A DNA stretch of 64,000 nucleotides, taken from NCBI GenBank assembly GCA_017979445.1, contig CM030707.1, positions 25,761,756-25,825,755 on the forward strand, read 5' to 3'. This DNA is from Akebia trifoliata (taxonomy: Eukaryota; Streptophyta; Magnoliopsida; Ranunculales; Lardizabalaceae). Below are positions 1 to 11,351 of the stretch, one piece after another. The notes under the pieces are model-generated. The model did no database searches. It was given only the letters and a program-made list of their open reading frames with translations, and was not told where the DNA came from. Position 1 is the first letter of the stretch. Each line of letters opens with the position of its first letter. The translations under genes were made by a program, and so were the position numbers.

Positions 1-264
1 TTGATAATTTTGTCCTTTTTTAGTGATTTTTATTGTAAAGCTTATTTTTGTCTGCAAGATGATGATTTCTATGTTTTTGGGATTATATTTTTCTAGCTTA
101 GTATGATTTCTACAGTTTTTGTTAGTTTGAGTTACCTCGTCTGAATTTTTGAAACATATCTAGTAACAAAATAGAGCATTGGATTAATCATCCATCATTG
201 GAAATCGTCAAGATCGGATTGACAAGTTGATTAATCAGGTGAGTGCAAAAATGGGGTGTTTACA
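1..264 (-). mobile_element. Og-4: 5' end of an Ogre/Tat-like LTR, cut by window start
   Basis: Read on the minus strand from 264, the sequence starts TGTAAACACCCC and continues like the first 260 bases of the LTRs at 12884, 20981, 28597, 38454 and 57083, including the gattaatcaact and ccaatgatggat blocks. The rest lies outside the window, so it may be a solo LTR or a full element. It abuts Tat-A 106-bp repeat sequence directly at 265, so it inserted into that array. Confidence 0.85.
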
Positions 265-480
265 GTAAGAAACTAGTCTGGGCCGTACTCTAACGAGAGG
301 AATTTAGCACTAATGTGGATTCCACCTAGGTTCGGGCCTATGTGAGTCTTCTCTGCCTTAATTGGCAGAATAAGAAATTGGTTGGGGTCCTACTTTATCA
401 CGAGTTCAAGAGTACTGAAGATGGATCCCGTCAAAATTTGGACCTATGTAGGTTGTCTCTACCTTAATTGGTAAGGTAAG
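265..480 (+). repeat. Tat-A 3'UTR tandem repeats, 106-bp family, left block
   Basis: About two monomers of the repeat also seen at 10238-10640 and 52985-53760. Each has the core 'ccacctaggttcgggcctatgtgag...tctgccttaattggcag'. The block stops at 480 and resumes in the same monomer phase at 10238, so 481-10237 is an insertion. Hairpins CTGCC/GGCAG and TACC/GGTA (460-463 with 470-473) are present. Confidence 0.8.
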
Positions 481-2091
481 TGTTAATTTCATATTTTGTC
501 AATTACAAGACATATGTTGAATGTTGGATCGATGTATTATTGAAGACTAATGAGACTCCGGTAAAGTTGCACAACTACACGTGCCTCGACAAAAACCTCT
601 AAAGGGTGTACATGAAGCCAAAAAGGTAATGAGACCACCCAAGACCTATTCCTAAAATATAAATGAGTGATAGGTTGACCTGTACTAATTAGAAAAATTT
701 GTTTTTCGACCCGTTTTCTCATTGAACTTTTCAGGAACGGGAACATTAGAGATTTGACCACCCTGAACCCATTTTCTATCCTTGGTGCCTTATAGGTGAC
801 ATTATATAGGTAATATAGCATACCTTCGAACCATTTTGGCATCAGCCTTCCCGAAAGCTTGATTTGACTTGAAAAAGTAAAAATGATATTTTGATCATTT
901 CACCCATTTATTCCATGATCCAACCCTTGATGGTAGTTTGGGGATGTTTTACACAGCAAGATCTATTATCTTCTCAAATGACATGCAAAACGAACTTACC
1001 GTTTGAAAGTCATGGCCAAAATATCCTCCAATGGCATTTTTGTAATTTACACGATAACATTATTTATCAAACACAGTAGTACAGGCAGTAACAACCATTT
1101 AGACTTGGTAAGAGACTTTTAAAACCTGGTCCTACTGTTATAGTTGTTGGAGGTTCGACAATGACTTTAAAATGAGTTCTTTTGCTCATTTTTCACTTAT
1201 ATTTGATCCTTATAGAACTTGTGATCTCCCCTCTCCCATCTAGAGAGCTTTTTCTATACTTTGGAAGGTTTAAACTTTAGTTGAAACTCCATTCAACCTA
1301 TGCCCTTCCTTTGGATCATACCCTGGAGAAGATTGTCTCTCTTCTTTCTACACTTTAATAGTCATCTATATTCTCATGGGAGTCAAACTTAGGTGAACCC
1401 CTTCAACCTTCCTATACTTCTCACTTGATTCCTCTCCAACCATCAAATCTCAACTTACACACATATTGTTTCATTCATGGAGTAAGGAGTAATCACAAGG
1501 AGCTCACGAATTTGAAAGCTTGATTGGAAGATCCAATTGTTGAGACGTATATGTGAGCTCAAGGACTCGAAGAACTCAAGATCTCCATTGGTGAACCTTA
1601 TAGAGTTGAATGAGTCTTTGATTTTTTTTTTTAAATATTTATATGTTGTTACTTGGTTCAGTCCTAAAAAATCAAACTCTTCTTAGAATCGTGGATTCTT
1701 GACAAGAGTAAAGGTTCCTGAGTTTCCGAGGAACAAAACTCACAATTTTGATAATATGCATTCTCTTGATCTTAAGATTTTAGAATTTAACCTAGGTATA
1801 AAAATTCTATACAAAAGATTCAAGGTGAACCATAAACCTCTTTGATAATGAACACCAAGTTCTTAGGTAGGAATTTTGAGAGTGGATATAGGCACATTGA
1901 TGAACCACTATAAAATGCTTGTCTCGTGTTGGTGAAAATGCCTCTATCAATTTATACTTTAATAAATGCATGTTATATATGAACACTAAGCTATGTATGT
2001 CATGCCACAAATGTTTAGATTCTAAGTGAACTTCAATTGCATTGCAAACTAGAGATTAGCCGTGAGAATAGATGTAGGCATATTGCATATC
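481..2091. mobile_element. Element X, left part (unclassified, perhaps Copia LTR)
   Basis: X starts TGTTAATTTC at 481. With the right part (9904-10237) it forms a 1945-bp insertion flanked by GTAAG on both sides (476-480 and 10238-10242). No coding homology was recognised; the minus-strand ORF at 537-842 matches no family I know. The right part holds a 'cccattcaccccctctagg' string that I associate with Copia (SIRE-type) LTR ends, so a solo Copia LTR is a guess. The terminal CA is not seen (it ends TTTTTA). Pal-B is inserted at 2091/2092. Confidence 0.5.
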
Positions 2092-4127
2092 TGTAGACAT
2101 GAGAATGTTCATTTTTGAATCTCAATGCTATGTTGTTTGGATTAGCCACCATTCTTTTTCGAAAATGGGTGTGAATGGGCACCCGAATCGATTTTTTTGA
2201 AAACCATTTTTTCATGACATTGTAGTAACTCTCATTCATGGAAAAGGTATGGTCTACCTAAAATCTAGGTAAGGAGATTCGATTAGAGAATGGGAAGGTG
2301 TTAAGCACCCCATTCTCTCCACTTATGGAGGTTACCTTTAGATTTGGCCATTTTTGAAAAGATTTAACATAACAAGGAAAATGCATGAGATGCATGAAGT
2401 GGGTAGGTGCACATGATGTGTATGTACCTCTTTGAAAAGGGGTTTAATGTTAGTGTAAACATGAGGAATATCCTATAGAAAAGGGTATCCCATAAAGTCA
2501 TCACATTTTACATGAGTTGGAATGTTGGTTTAGGATTTTAGAGAAGTTCCATAAATGGAGTTCCCTTTAGATACACAACCTTAATGCACGCATGCTTAAT
2601 TAGAAATTTAGTGCTTTAACCCCATCAAGAGAGTTACACAATTTTTCATCATAGCCAAGCATGTATGGTGTGTGTGCATAGTGTACATTATGATGCATGA
2701 GATAAGATGGGTTTAAAAAATGACTTCAACCTCCATCCTTTCAACCAAATCGCCTCAAGCATTTCATGCCCAAGGTTGAGGTTCAATCTACTCGGGATGA
2801 AGGAGGATTCTCCATTACCTCCTAAAGGTTTTTAAAAAAGAAAAAGAGGGGAGTAGAAGAAGAAGATGCAAGCTTAAGATAATAAAAATTAAAAGACTAC
2901 TATCCCTACCTTGTCCCCTTTGGAAGTCTTGAATAAACTTGAACTTAAGAGATGAGCTTGAGAGTGGAAGGATGTAGTTGAAGGTTGAGAGAGTTGAAAG
3001 TTGAGAGATGAGAAATGAGTAGAGATTTTGATAGAGTTTTAGATTGAGAGATGGGGGCTTGAGAACATGAATTGTTCATAGAAAATGAGGGTATTTATAG
3101 AGTTTTTGGTGGACTTTTGAGGATAAAGTGGTTCAATCTTAAAAATAAAGAGAATAGACATAAGGTTTAGGTTATAACTTAAGAAAACCTAAAAGCATTC
3201 TTTGATCTTTGATTTTTTTGTAAATAGAGATGAGAAAATAAAATATACTTTTGGGAGGATGAATAATGGAGTGACATGTGTAAAGGTGGAGTGGTAGGTG
3301 AAAAATAGACCTTGGTTCATTTGTAAATAACTTATAAAGTAAGGGTGGAAGTGTATTTTTGAAATGGACCAATGGGAGAACAAAGTACTTTTTAGGAGGG
3401 TGAGTAGGAGAACGACATGTGTAAAGGTGAAGTGGTAGGTGAAAAGCAGACCTTGGTTCATTTATAAATAACACATAAAGTAAGGGTGGAAGTATAATTT
3501 TGAAATGGACTAATGGGAGAACTCCATGTATGTACTTGAAGATTCCCTCCTTTTATTTGAACAATCTTTTTGGGAAGGCATTCTTGGATTTTCACAAGGG
3601 GGAGTTGACTCTCCAATTAGACAATGCATTGGGTATTGGAGGCTTATGAGAGATCAACATCTGTCATCTTTTGAGGGGGTGTGAGAGAATAGGCTTGGTG
3701 TTGGGCTTAGAGTGGACTTGGTTTAAGATTTAGAGAGTAGACTTTGTCTTGGGTTTAGGTTGGACTAGGAAATGGATTTGGGTTATGGGTTTAGAATAAC
3801 ATTGGGTTTATAGAATGGACTTGAATTTTGGTAAAAAGGTGGACTTTGTCTTGGGCTTAGATTTGGTTAGGAAGTGGACTATGGTTAGGGTATGGGAGAT
3901 GGATCAGTTAATGGGAAAGGGATATGGATCCAGATTGGTTCATGATAAGAAGTAAGAAATTAGAGTGGATTAGGGACAAGGTTGTGCATACAAAATTATA
4001 TGACATGATGCATGTATGCATGAAAATGATCCCAAGTGACATTGCGAGCCCGTTGAAAAGCTTGAGTTCTAAATCAAGATCAATTCGAGGAAATTTGGAT
4101 TTTCTAACGGGTTCGTGCAAATTGGCT
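2092..4127 (-). mobile_element. Pal-B left LTR (minus orientation)
   Basis: About 2.04 kb and the inverted copy of 7736-9903. Its outer end is TGTAGACATGAG, the reverse complement of an LTR 3' end in TCTACA. Its inner end (ccaatttgcacg on the minus strand) has lost the first bases 'tatagacacc' kept in the right copy. A perfect 10-bp stem, AGAGAATGGG (2285-2294) with CCCATTCTCT (2309-2318), encloses the conserved TGCTTAACACC loop of the Ogre LTRs. This places it in the same broad Tat/Ogre group, in a different LTR family. Confidence 0.75.
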
Positions 4128-4687
4128 ACTATTTTCTTATTTGCTTAAGATTTTTAATTGTTTGTTATTTGGCTAATATTTTCTTATTTGCTTGGTTGAA
4201 ACTATTGATGGATCATATTTGTTAACTACCCCTGACACCTGGTGTTTTAATCTAGTTCGAGTTATCGTTTCCTTCATGTTGGGACTTTACGATACATCGT
4301 ACTTTGACTTGTTTGCTTGACAACTTTTGGGTTTCGTGGGACTAATTTTTTATTTTTATTTGTTGAAGTGGAATGTCTATTTTTTTGGGTTACGTGGGCG
4401 AATTAGGTTGTTTTAGGTTGTTTCGTTGTTTTCGTCTAAAGCATAGAGAGTCTTAACATTTGTTTTGTCGATTGTGGAAGGTTTGTTGACTTGTTGTTTT
4501 GTTGAAGTATCTAAGGCGTAGCGAGTCCAAGCGTTTGTTTTGTCGAGCGTTGAGTGTTTGCATTTGCGTAGATGGGTCGTGCTCGGGGGTTTACTGTTGC
4601 CTTTGAGGGGGGTGGGGAGGATGCTCGGCCTGCTGTCCGGACCCGATTCGATACTGGAGCCACTTCAGTATCATGGACAGAGGGGTC
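4128..4687. repeat. Pal-B inner inverted repeat, left arm
   Basis: Reverse complement of about 5665-6210. It carries the upstream region and first codons of the PMD ORF. Compared with the right side, about 1.5 kb between this arm and the LTR is missing. It contains the small palindrome acgatacatcgt near 4290. Confidence 0.75.
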
Positions 4688-5664
4688 TTCATCATCAATT
4701 CCTGTTGTCTCTGATGATTCTTCTGATAGGGCTTTCTCTTCTAGTGAGTCTTCTTCTGAGAGCAAGAGGGAGGTTATGTTTCACAGCGTCATGCTGTTTG
4801 TAGACGCCTGACCAGAGGGAGGCCTGCTGTAGCTGGGAGAGTTCCTAGTAGGCGAGGTGGTGGAGGACATGGTATTGTCGGAGAGAGCAGTACAGGAGAG
4901 GAGAGAGTCGCGGGCAGGGAGAGAGCTACAGCGTCGGTTAGAGTTGAGATCCCAGCCTATGTTAGAGAGCCGATTGTCGACGCATCATTATTGACTGGGC
5001 TGAGTGGTCATATGTCTATGCTGGTGAGGATGGATCAGCCGACTCCCTTCTAGTCTAGCCACTTTTGTGGTAGTTGGAAGAGATTCTTAGATGTGTATCG
5101 ACTTTTCTCTGAGGATTTGTGAGGGCAGTTGGCTCATTCAGGCTTTGGATTTTTCTTGAGGATTCCTTACTTTTGAGCTGATAGGCCAATATTTATTGCT
5201 ATGATGGAGCGTTGGTTCCCTGCCACTCATTCATTCTACATGCCCGAGACCGAGATCGGCATTCGTCCATCTGACTTCTTGGCGTTTACTGGGTTGGTAA
5301 TGGAGAGAGAGGCGATTCTGCCACAGTTTTTGCCCTTGGAGGAGGTGGCTATCTTGCTAGGGACCCCGTACATCCCTGTGGGCTCAGATGGCAAGCTGGG
5401 CCGTATCAGCATGAGCTATTTATGGGACCTGCTAGGACAACGCGGACATACGGTTCAGAGGAGAGATGCTGATTTTGCTGCCATTTTTTGCATAACGTTC
5501 CTTTGCATGCTTGGGAGCTGCTTCTTCTTGGAGGATGACTCCACCGTTTTTACTGCATTTCTCATTTTTCTTCGAGACATTGAGGGAGTCGATGACTTTG
5601 ATTGGGGCAGTCTTATTTATGGAACCATTATTGGTGGCCTAGATCGAGTTGTCCAGGGGATCAC
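4572..5664 (+). pseudogene. Antisense ORF with plant mobile domain (PMD), broken
   Basis: The frame opens with MGRARGFTVAFEGG at 4572, followed by a serine/acid-rich stretch. After a frameshift near 4760-4800 it continues through a glycine/arginine-rich part to the PMD core: FCGSWKRFLDVYRLF, HSGFGFFLRIPYF, MMERWFPATHSFYMPETE, then a tryptophan/glycine-rich C-terminal half up to about GGLDRVVQGI. In-frame stops lie at 5051, 5120 and 5174. PMD (Pfam aminotransferase-like, plant mobile domain) occurs in MAIN/MAIL1 proteins and in transposable elements. Here it runs antisense to the element whose 3' LTR is 2092-4127, the position of antisense ORFs in Tat elements. Downstream codons (5665-5755) are the inverted copy of its own start and not true PMD. 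GC is clearly higher than in the flanks. Confidence 0.75.
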
Positions 5665-6210
5665 ATCCCCTCCGTGCGTGACACTGAAGCGGCTCCAGTA
5701 TAGAATCGGGTCCGGGCAGCAGGCCGAGCATCCTGCCCACCCCCCTCAAAGGTAACAGTAAACCTCTAAGCATGACTAATCTACAAAAATGCAAACACTC
5801 AACGCTCAACAAAACAAATGCTAGGACTCGCTACGCCTTAGACACTTCAACAAAACAACAAGTCAACAAACCTTCCACAATCGACAAAACAAACGTTAAG
5901 ACTCTCTATGCTTTAGATGAAAACAACGAATCAACCTAAAACCACCAAATTCACCCACGTAACCCAAAAAACAGACATTCCACTTTGACAAATAACAATG
6001 AAAAATTAGCCCCACGAAACCCAAAAGTTGTCAAGCAAACAAGTCAAACTACGATGTATCGTAGAGTCCCAACATCAAGGAAACGATAACTCGAACTAGA
6101 TTAAAATACCAGGTGTCAGGGGTAGTTAACAAATATGATCCATCAAAAATTTCAACCAAGCAAATAAAAAAATATTAGCCAAACACAAACAATTAAAAAT
6201 CTTAATCAAC
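5665..6210. repeat. Pal-B inner inverted repeat, right arm
   Basis: Reverse complement of 4128-4687. On the minus strand it holds a second copy of the start of the PMD ORF (FTVTFEGGGQDARPA) that has lost its ATG and has a stop just upstream. The boundary with the PMD body coincides with the short palindrome AGGGGATCACATCCCCT at 5656-5672. Confidence 0.75.
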
Positions 6211-7250
6211 AAAAATTAAATATTTTAACCAATCCAACCAATCAACAATCAAATAAAAATCTCAACCATGAAATGAGTAATTAAAAATCTTAATCAATTT
6301 AAACATAAACCAATTCGAAACTTTGATAAACCACCAAAACCTCAGCAAAATCAAATAATCCATCCAACCTTAACCTATTTAAACTCTAACAGAAACCTAA
6401 CAAATCAATTAATTAAAACCTTAATAATCCACTCAAGCCTTAAGCCATTCAAAATCTAACAAATCAACTTATCCATTAAAAAACCTAACAAATTAGACAT
6501 TCATGATTCAAAACCTCAATTAACCAAATGCAAAACTTTAAATAAACCATGAGAACCTTAATCAACAATCCAAATCCCTAAAAATCTAAAACAAACTCAA
6601 AATCCATCAAACAAGTCCAAAACCTCAACAAACTTGAAACCATAATCAGAAAAAAAAATATAAATCCTACAAAACCTTTCAATCGAACCACAACTTATCA
6701 AATAATCAAAATCCTAATCAATCAATTCCACAATCAAAATTCCAAGCCAAATCAACCAACCACAAACCTCAACCCCAAATCCAATCGAGACAAACTCACA
6801 CGAACAACAGAATAACAACAGCATGGAGTCGAAGAAATACAGAGAACAAAGGAAAAAGAGGGGGGGAAGAAAGACTGACCTCATAAAGAAAATCCAAGCA
6901 CGCACCTAAGTATGACACTAAGAATCCTAATGAAAGCTCACCTCAGTCAAGCTTTATCGTCCAAGATCCATAGTGTCCACGAATGCGCACAATAGCCAGG
7001 AGTGGAAAACCACCGAGAGAGAGATCAAGAAAATCAGAAAGCAAACGAGGAAAGGAAGCAAGAGGACGAGAGGGAAAGAAGATGAGAAGGCAAAAGAGAA
7101 GAGAAAGAGTGATAGTGACATAAACGGGCTAAGAAAACCGTTCGAAAAATCGATAAGTAAAGCTATTGGTACGCTCATGATGAGCGGACTGATAAAGAAT
7201 TGATCAATCTGTTCACAATAAGCAGACCAATGTAAAGTCATTTAGTCCAG

Positions 7251-7258
7251 CTTTTATA
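7251..7258 (-). promoter_or_regulatory. TATA-like box on the antisense strand of Pal-B
   Basis: Minus-strand TATAAAAG, followed in that direction by a long CT-rich stretch (about 7110-6830) and, about 1.5 kb on, the right copy of the antisense PMD start. Position and context fit a promoter for the antisense ORF; this is inference only. Confidence 0.35.
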
Positions 7259-7313
7259 AGCGGACCATCAGGGGCAAATTCAGTTCGTGGATACAAAACA
7301 GACCCCAACAAAA

Positions 7314-7334
7314 ATATATATATATATATATATA
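7314..7334. repeat. (AT)n microsatellite
   Basis: About ten AT units followed by A-rich sequence to 7400. Confidence 0.9.
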
Positions 7335-7717
7335 AAATAATAAAATTAAAAAATCAAAAATTAAAAATTAAAAAAATTAAAAATAAATAATAAATAATAA
7401 ACTAAAAATAAAACAAAGCTTGAGTTCTACATCCGGAATCAATAAGTAGAAAAAGGAGAACATCTCAAAGTTGCATGGCTAGGAACGTCAATCATTTTCA
7501 GAAACCATCAAAAAGCTACCCGAGATTTCAAACAAGCTCCGTGCCACGAAATCAAGGGTTTCAAAAAGGCTAACCTTGTCAGACCCCGTGCTTGGGTAGC
7601 CACATCTTACAAAATGCCTCAATCCATTTGACTTTTTTAATCATCATGCAATAATTTTTTTCGGATTCGTGCAAATAAAGGGTCTAATTTATTATTTGCA
7701 GTTCTTTGCAAGCAACT

Positions 7718-7735
7718 CCTGCAAAGAGTGCCAGC
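7718..7735 (+). other. Polypurine tract of Pal-B right 3' LTR
   Basis: ctgcaaagagtgccagc ends right before the LTR start. It resembles the Og-1/Og-2 tract ctgccaaagaggggcatc that precedes TGTAGAC at 20981 and 38454. This identifies 7736-9903 as a 3' LTR. Confidence 0.55.
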
Positions 7736-9903
7736 TATAGACACCCCAATTTGCACAAATACGTTAGAAAATCCAAATTTCCTCGAATTGATCCTGATTT
7801 AGAATTCAAGCTTTTCAACGGGCCCGCATTACCACTTGGCATCATTTTCATGCATACATGCATCATGTCATATAATTTTGTATGCTCAACCTTGTCCCTA
7901 ATACACTATAATTTCCTACTCCTTATCATGAACCAACCCGGATCCATATCCCTTTCCCATTAACCGATCCATCTCCCATACCCTAACCATAGTCCATTTC
8001 CTAAACAAATCCAAGCCCAAGACAAAGTCCACCTTTTTACGCAAAATTCAAGTCTATTCTATAAACCCAATGTCATTCTAAACCCATAACCCAAATCCAT
8101 TTCCTAGTCCAACCAAAGCCTAAGACAAAGTCCATTCTCTAAGTCCTAAACCAAGTCCACTCTAAGCCCAATACCAAGCCCATTCTCTCACACCCCCTCA
8201 AAGGATGACACATGTTGATCTCTCATAAGCCTCCAATACCCAATGCATTATCAAATTGGAGAGTCAACTCCCCCTTGTGAAAATCCAAGAATGCCCTTCC
8301 CAAAAAGGTTGTTCAAATAAAAAAGGTTCTTGGGTCTTTGATAATAATCCATAAAGTTTAAAAAAATTTCAATTATACCCTCAAAAGGTGGAATCTTCAA
8401 GTACATACATGAAGTTCTCCCATTAGTCCATTTCAAAATTATACTTCCACCCTTGCTTTATGTGTTATTTACAAATAAACCAAGGTCTACTTTTCACCCA
8501 CCATTTCACCTTTACACATGTCATTCTCCTACTCACCCTCCTAAAAAGTACTTTATTCTCCCATTGGTCCATTTCAAAAATACACTTCCACCCTTGTTTT
8601 ATAAGTTATTTACAAATGAACCAAGGTTTACTTTTCACCTACCACTCCACCTTTACACATGTCACTCCATTATTCATCCTCCCAAAAGTATTTTTTACTC
8701 TCACCTCTATTTACCAAAAAATCAAAGATTAAATAATACTTTTAGGGTTTCTTCACAAATGTCATCTTTGCCCTCATACAAATGAAAAATCCAAATAGAA
8801 ATAACATAAACTTTATGTCCATTCTCTTTTTATTTTAGGATTGGACCACTTTATCCCCAAAAGTCTTCAAAAACATTATAAATACTCTCATTTTCTATGA
8901 ACAATTCATGCTCTCAAACCCCCATCTCTTAACCTAAAACTCTACCAAAATCTCTACTCATTTCTCATCTCTCAACCTTCAACTCTCTCATCTCTTAACC
9001 TTCAACTCTCTCAACCCTCAACTACATCCTTCAACTTTCAAGCTCATCTCTTAAGTTCAAGTTTATTCAAGACTTGCAAAGGAGACAAGGTGGGGATAGT
9101 AGTATTTTAATTTTTATTATCTTAAGCTTGCATCTTCTTCTTTTATTCCTCTTTTTTTTTTAGAAACCTTTAGGATGTAAAGGAGAACCCTCCTTCGTCC
9201 CGAGTAGATTGAACCTCAACCTTGGGTATAGAATGCTTGAGACGGTTTGGTTGAAAGGATGGAGGTTGAAGTCATTTTTTAAACCCATCTTATCTCATGC
9301 ATCATAATGTATACTATGCACACACACCACACATGCTTGGCTATGATGAAGATTTGTCTAACTCTCTTGATGGGGTTAAAGTACTAAATTTCTACCTAAG
9401 CATGCATGCATTAAGGTTGTAGATCTAAAGGGAACTCCATTTATGGAACTTCTCTAAAATCCTAAACCAACATTCCAACTCATGTAAAATGTGATGACTT
9501 TATGGGATACCCTCTTCTATAGGATATTCCTTATGTTTACACTAACATTAAATCATCTTTCAAAGAGGTACATACACACCATGTGCACCCACCCACTTCA
9601 TGCATCTCATGCATTTTCCTTATTATGTTAAATCTTTTCAAAAATGGTCAAATCTAAAGGTAACCACCATAGGTAGAGAGAATGGAGTGCTTAACACCTT
9701 CCCCTTTGTCTAACCGAATCTCCTTACCTAGATTTTAAGTAGATCATACTTTTTTCATAAATGAGGGTCAATACAATGCCATGAAAAAATGATTTTCAAA
9801 AAAATCAATTCGGGTGCCCATTCACACCTATTTAAAAAAAGAATGGTAGTGACTCCAAACAATGTATCATTGAGGTTCAAAGATGAACATTCTCATCTCT
9901 ACA
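7736..9903 (+). mobile_element. Pal-B right 3' LTR (plus orientation)
   Basis: Starts TATAGACACCCC (TG mutated to TA) and ends TCTCTACA: 2168 bp. It is the inverted partner of 2092-4127. It includes an internal direct duplication of a block with 'tttacacatgtcattctcc' (about 8460-8560 and 8590-8690). The conserved sequence tgcttaacaccttccc lies at 9688-9703. The short ORFs inside have mirrored counterparts in the left arm and are not genes. Confidence 0.75.
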
Positions 9904-10237
9904 CTATCCATTAGATGTCTTATGCCTCGTGCATGTTTTCATAATTCCTTAATCTACACTTGAATGTTTTGAATGTCACTAGATGCCATGAATATTGAAT
10001 AGGTAAGTCGTATTTGAATGTGCCATTGAATTACGTGGTTAAATGAATGCTTAAATTTCAAGTGTATTTTCATTAAATGCAAATTAGAGATGTGAATGCA
10101 AAATCGAAGCTAAGTGAATGACTTAAAACACATAGTCAAATTATCAATCTAAGTTAAAATTGGATAAATCGAAAGAAATTTTAATTATCCCATTCACCCC
10201 CTCTAGGAGTAGAGACGGTATGAAGTACGTATTTTTA
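9904..10237. mobile_element. Element X, right part
   Basis: Continues X after Pal-B. The Pal-B flanks are atatc (2087-2091) and ctatc (9904-9908), a 4/5 match. X ends at 10237 and the second GTAAG duplication follows. The motif cccattcaccccctctagg lies at 10189-10207. No gene is seen. Confidence 0.5.
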
Positions 10238-10640
10238 GTAAGAAGTTGGTCGAGACCCAATTTTGATATGAGTAACATAGCACTAATGTGGATTCCACCT
10301 AGGTCCAAGAGTACGTGGGTCTTTTCTACCTTAATTGGTAAAGTAAGACGCTGGTCGAGGTCCTAGTCTGTCATGAGTTCAAGAGCACTGAAGATGGATT
10401 TCACTTGGATCCAAGTCTACGTGGGTCTTCTCTGTCTTAATCGGTAGAGTAAGAAGCTAGTCGAGGTCCTACTTTGCCACCAGTACAATAGTACTAAACA
10501 AGGATCCCACCTAGGTCCGGGCCTACGTGGGTCTTTTCTATCTTAATCAACAAAGTAAGAAGCTAGTCAGGCCCTACTCTAGCACGACTAATTTATCACT
10601 AAGTTGGGCTTATTCTCGAGTCTGGTCGTCGTAGCTTTCC
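10238..10640 (+). repeat. Tat-A 3'UTR 106-bp tandem repeats, right block
   Basis: About four diverged monomers with the common words ccacctaggtcc, tacgtgggtcttttct and taagaagctagtcg. A hairpin with TACC/GGTA stem lies at 10327-10340. Same repeat family as Tat-B 52985-53760. Confidence 0.85.
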
Positions 10641-11351
10641 TCTATTTTATCAGGTAAAATGATGAACTGGACTACCATACTTTGTCCTAACTAACACAAT
10701 AAAAAGATTTGTTTAGCCGAAGTACAGATCCTCAAAGACATCTATCTATGGGTAGGAGAAAAATTACTGAAAGACTGTAGTTTGCCTTAGAATAATAAAA
10801 GCCCTAAAGAATTGCCGTTTCAGGAATAAAGAAATAAAACTGAGTTAGAATCTTTTTGAAAGACAGTAACTCAAAGATACCTCCCCAAAATTTAATGTAG
10901 TTATTTATCAAAAGGTTCTACTAAAGTAAAATTTACATAAGGTAGAACTTGGGGGGAAGAGGTAGTAAATATAAGCAGTCCAAGCCGTTTAGCAGTTTAA
11001 TGGGCAGCACAAATTGAATGTACAACGCAAATAATGCGAATAGAGTTCACATTGAAAATAGATTAGTAGTTGGCTTAAGTAAGGCAAGCAATGCAAAGAA
11101 ACAGATCTATAGGAGTCTTTAAGTAAAGCATAATGTTGAAATTTATGTTAAGTTACAAAATACTTCAACAGTTGGGTGTGCAGTGAAAACAATATGGAAA
11201 AGTAGAATTCATATTGAAAGTAGTATAGTAGTTTGTTTTAAAACAAAATGTTCTCATTAATGCAAGAGAAAGTACAAAAGAAATCCCAAAGATGGGATAG
11301 TACAAAAATTGCAGTGAAAATAGACTACAGCTAAAACCAAGGAGTAAATCT
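10641..11351 (+). other. Tat-A 3'UTR
   Basis: Non-coding and collinear with Tat-B 53740-54590 (shared runs such as tcgtagctttcctctatttt, cctcaaagacatctatctatgg and caaaagaaatcccaaagatgggatag). It lies between the repeats and the 3' end of the antisense ORF. Confidence 0.75.

Larger units (their letters stand above)
6211..7735 (+). other. Pal-B 3' region between inner repeat and right LTR
   Basis: Non-coding. 6211-6700 is rich in A and C with many aatcaacc-type words; 6830-7110 is purine-rich, which is CT-rich on the minus strand and could be a leader of the antisense transcript. A microsatellite follows. The short ORFs here are low-complexity and I do not call them genes. The left half of Pal-B lacks this segment. 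Confidence 0.6.

Noticed and set aside
6973..7241. Lysine/arginine-rich ORF as a nuclear protein
   Set aside because: Produced by a purine-rich tract; no homologous frame in the partner arm.
2092..9903. Pal-B as a Mutator-like DNA transposon with long terminal inverted repeats carrying PMD
   Set aside because: The arms have LTR features: TGTAGA/TCTACA ends, the Ogre-type LTR hairpin and a polypurine tract. The candidate duplication is 5 bp, not the 8-10 bp of Mutator elements. Not fully excluded.
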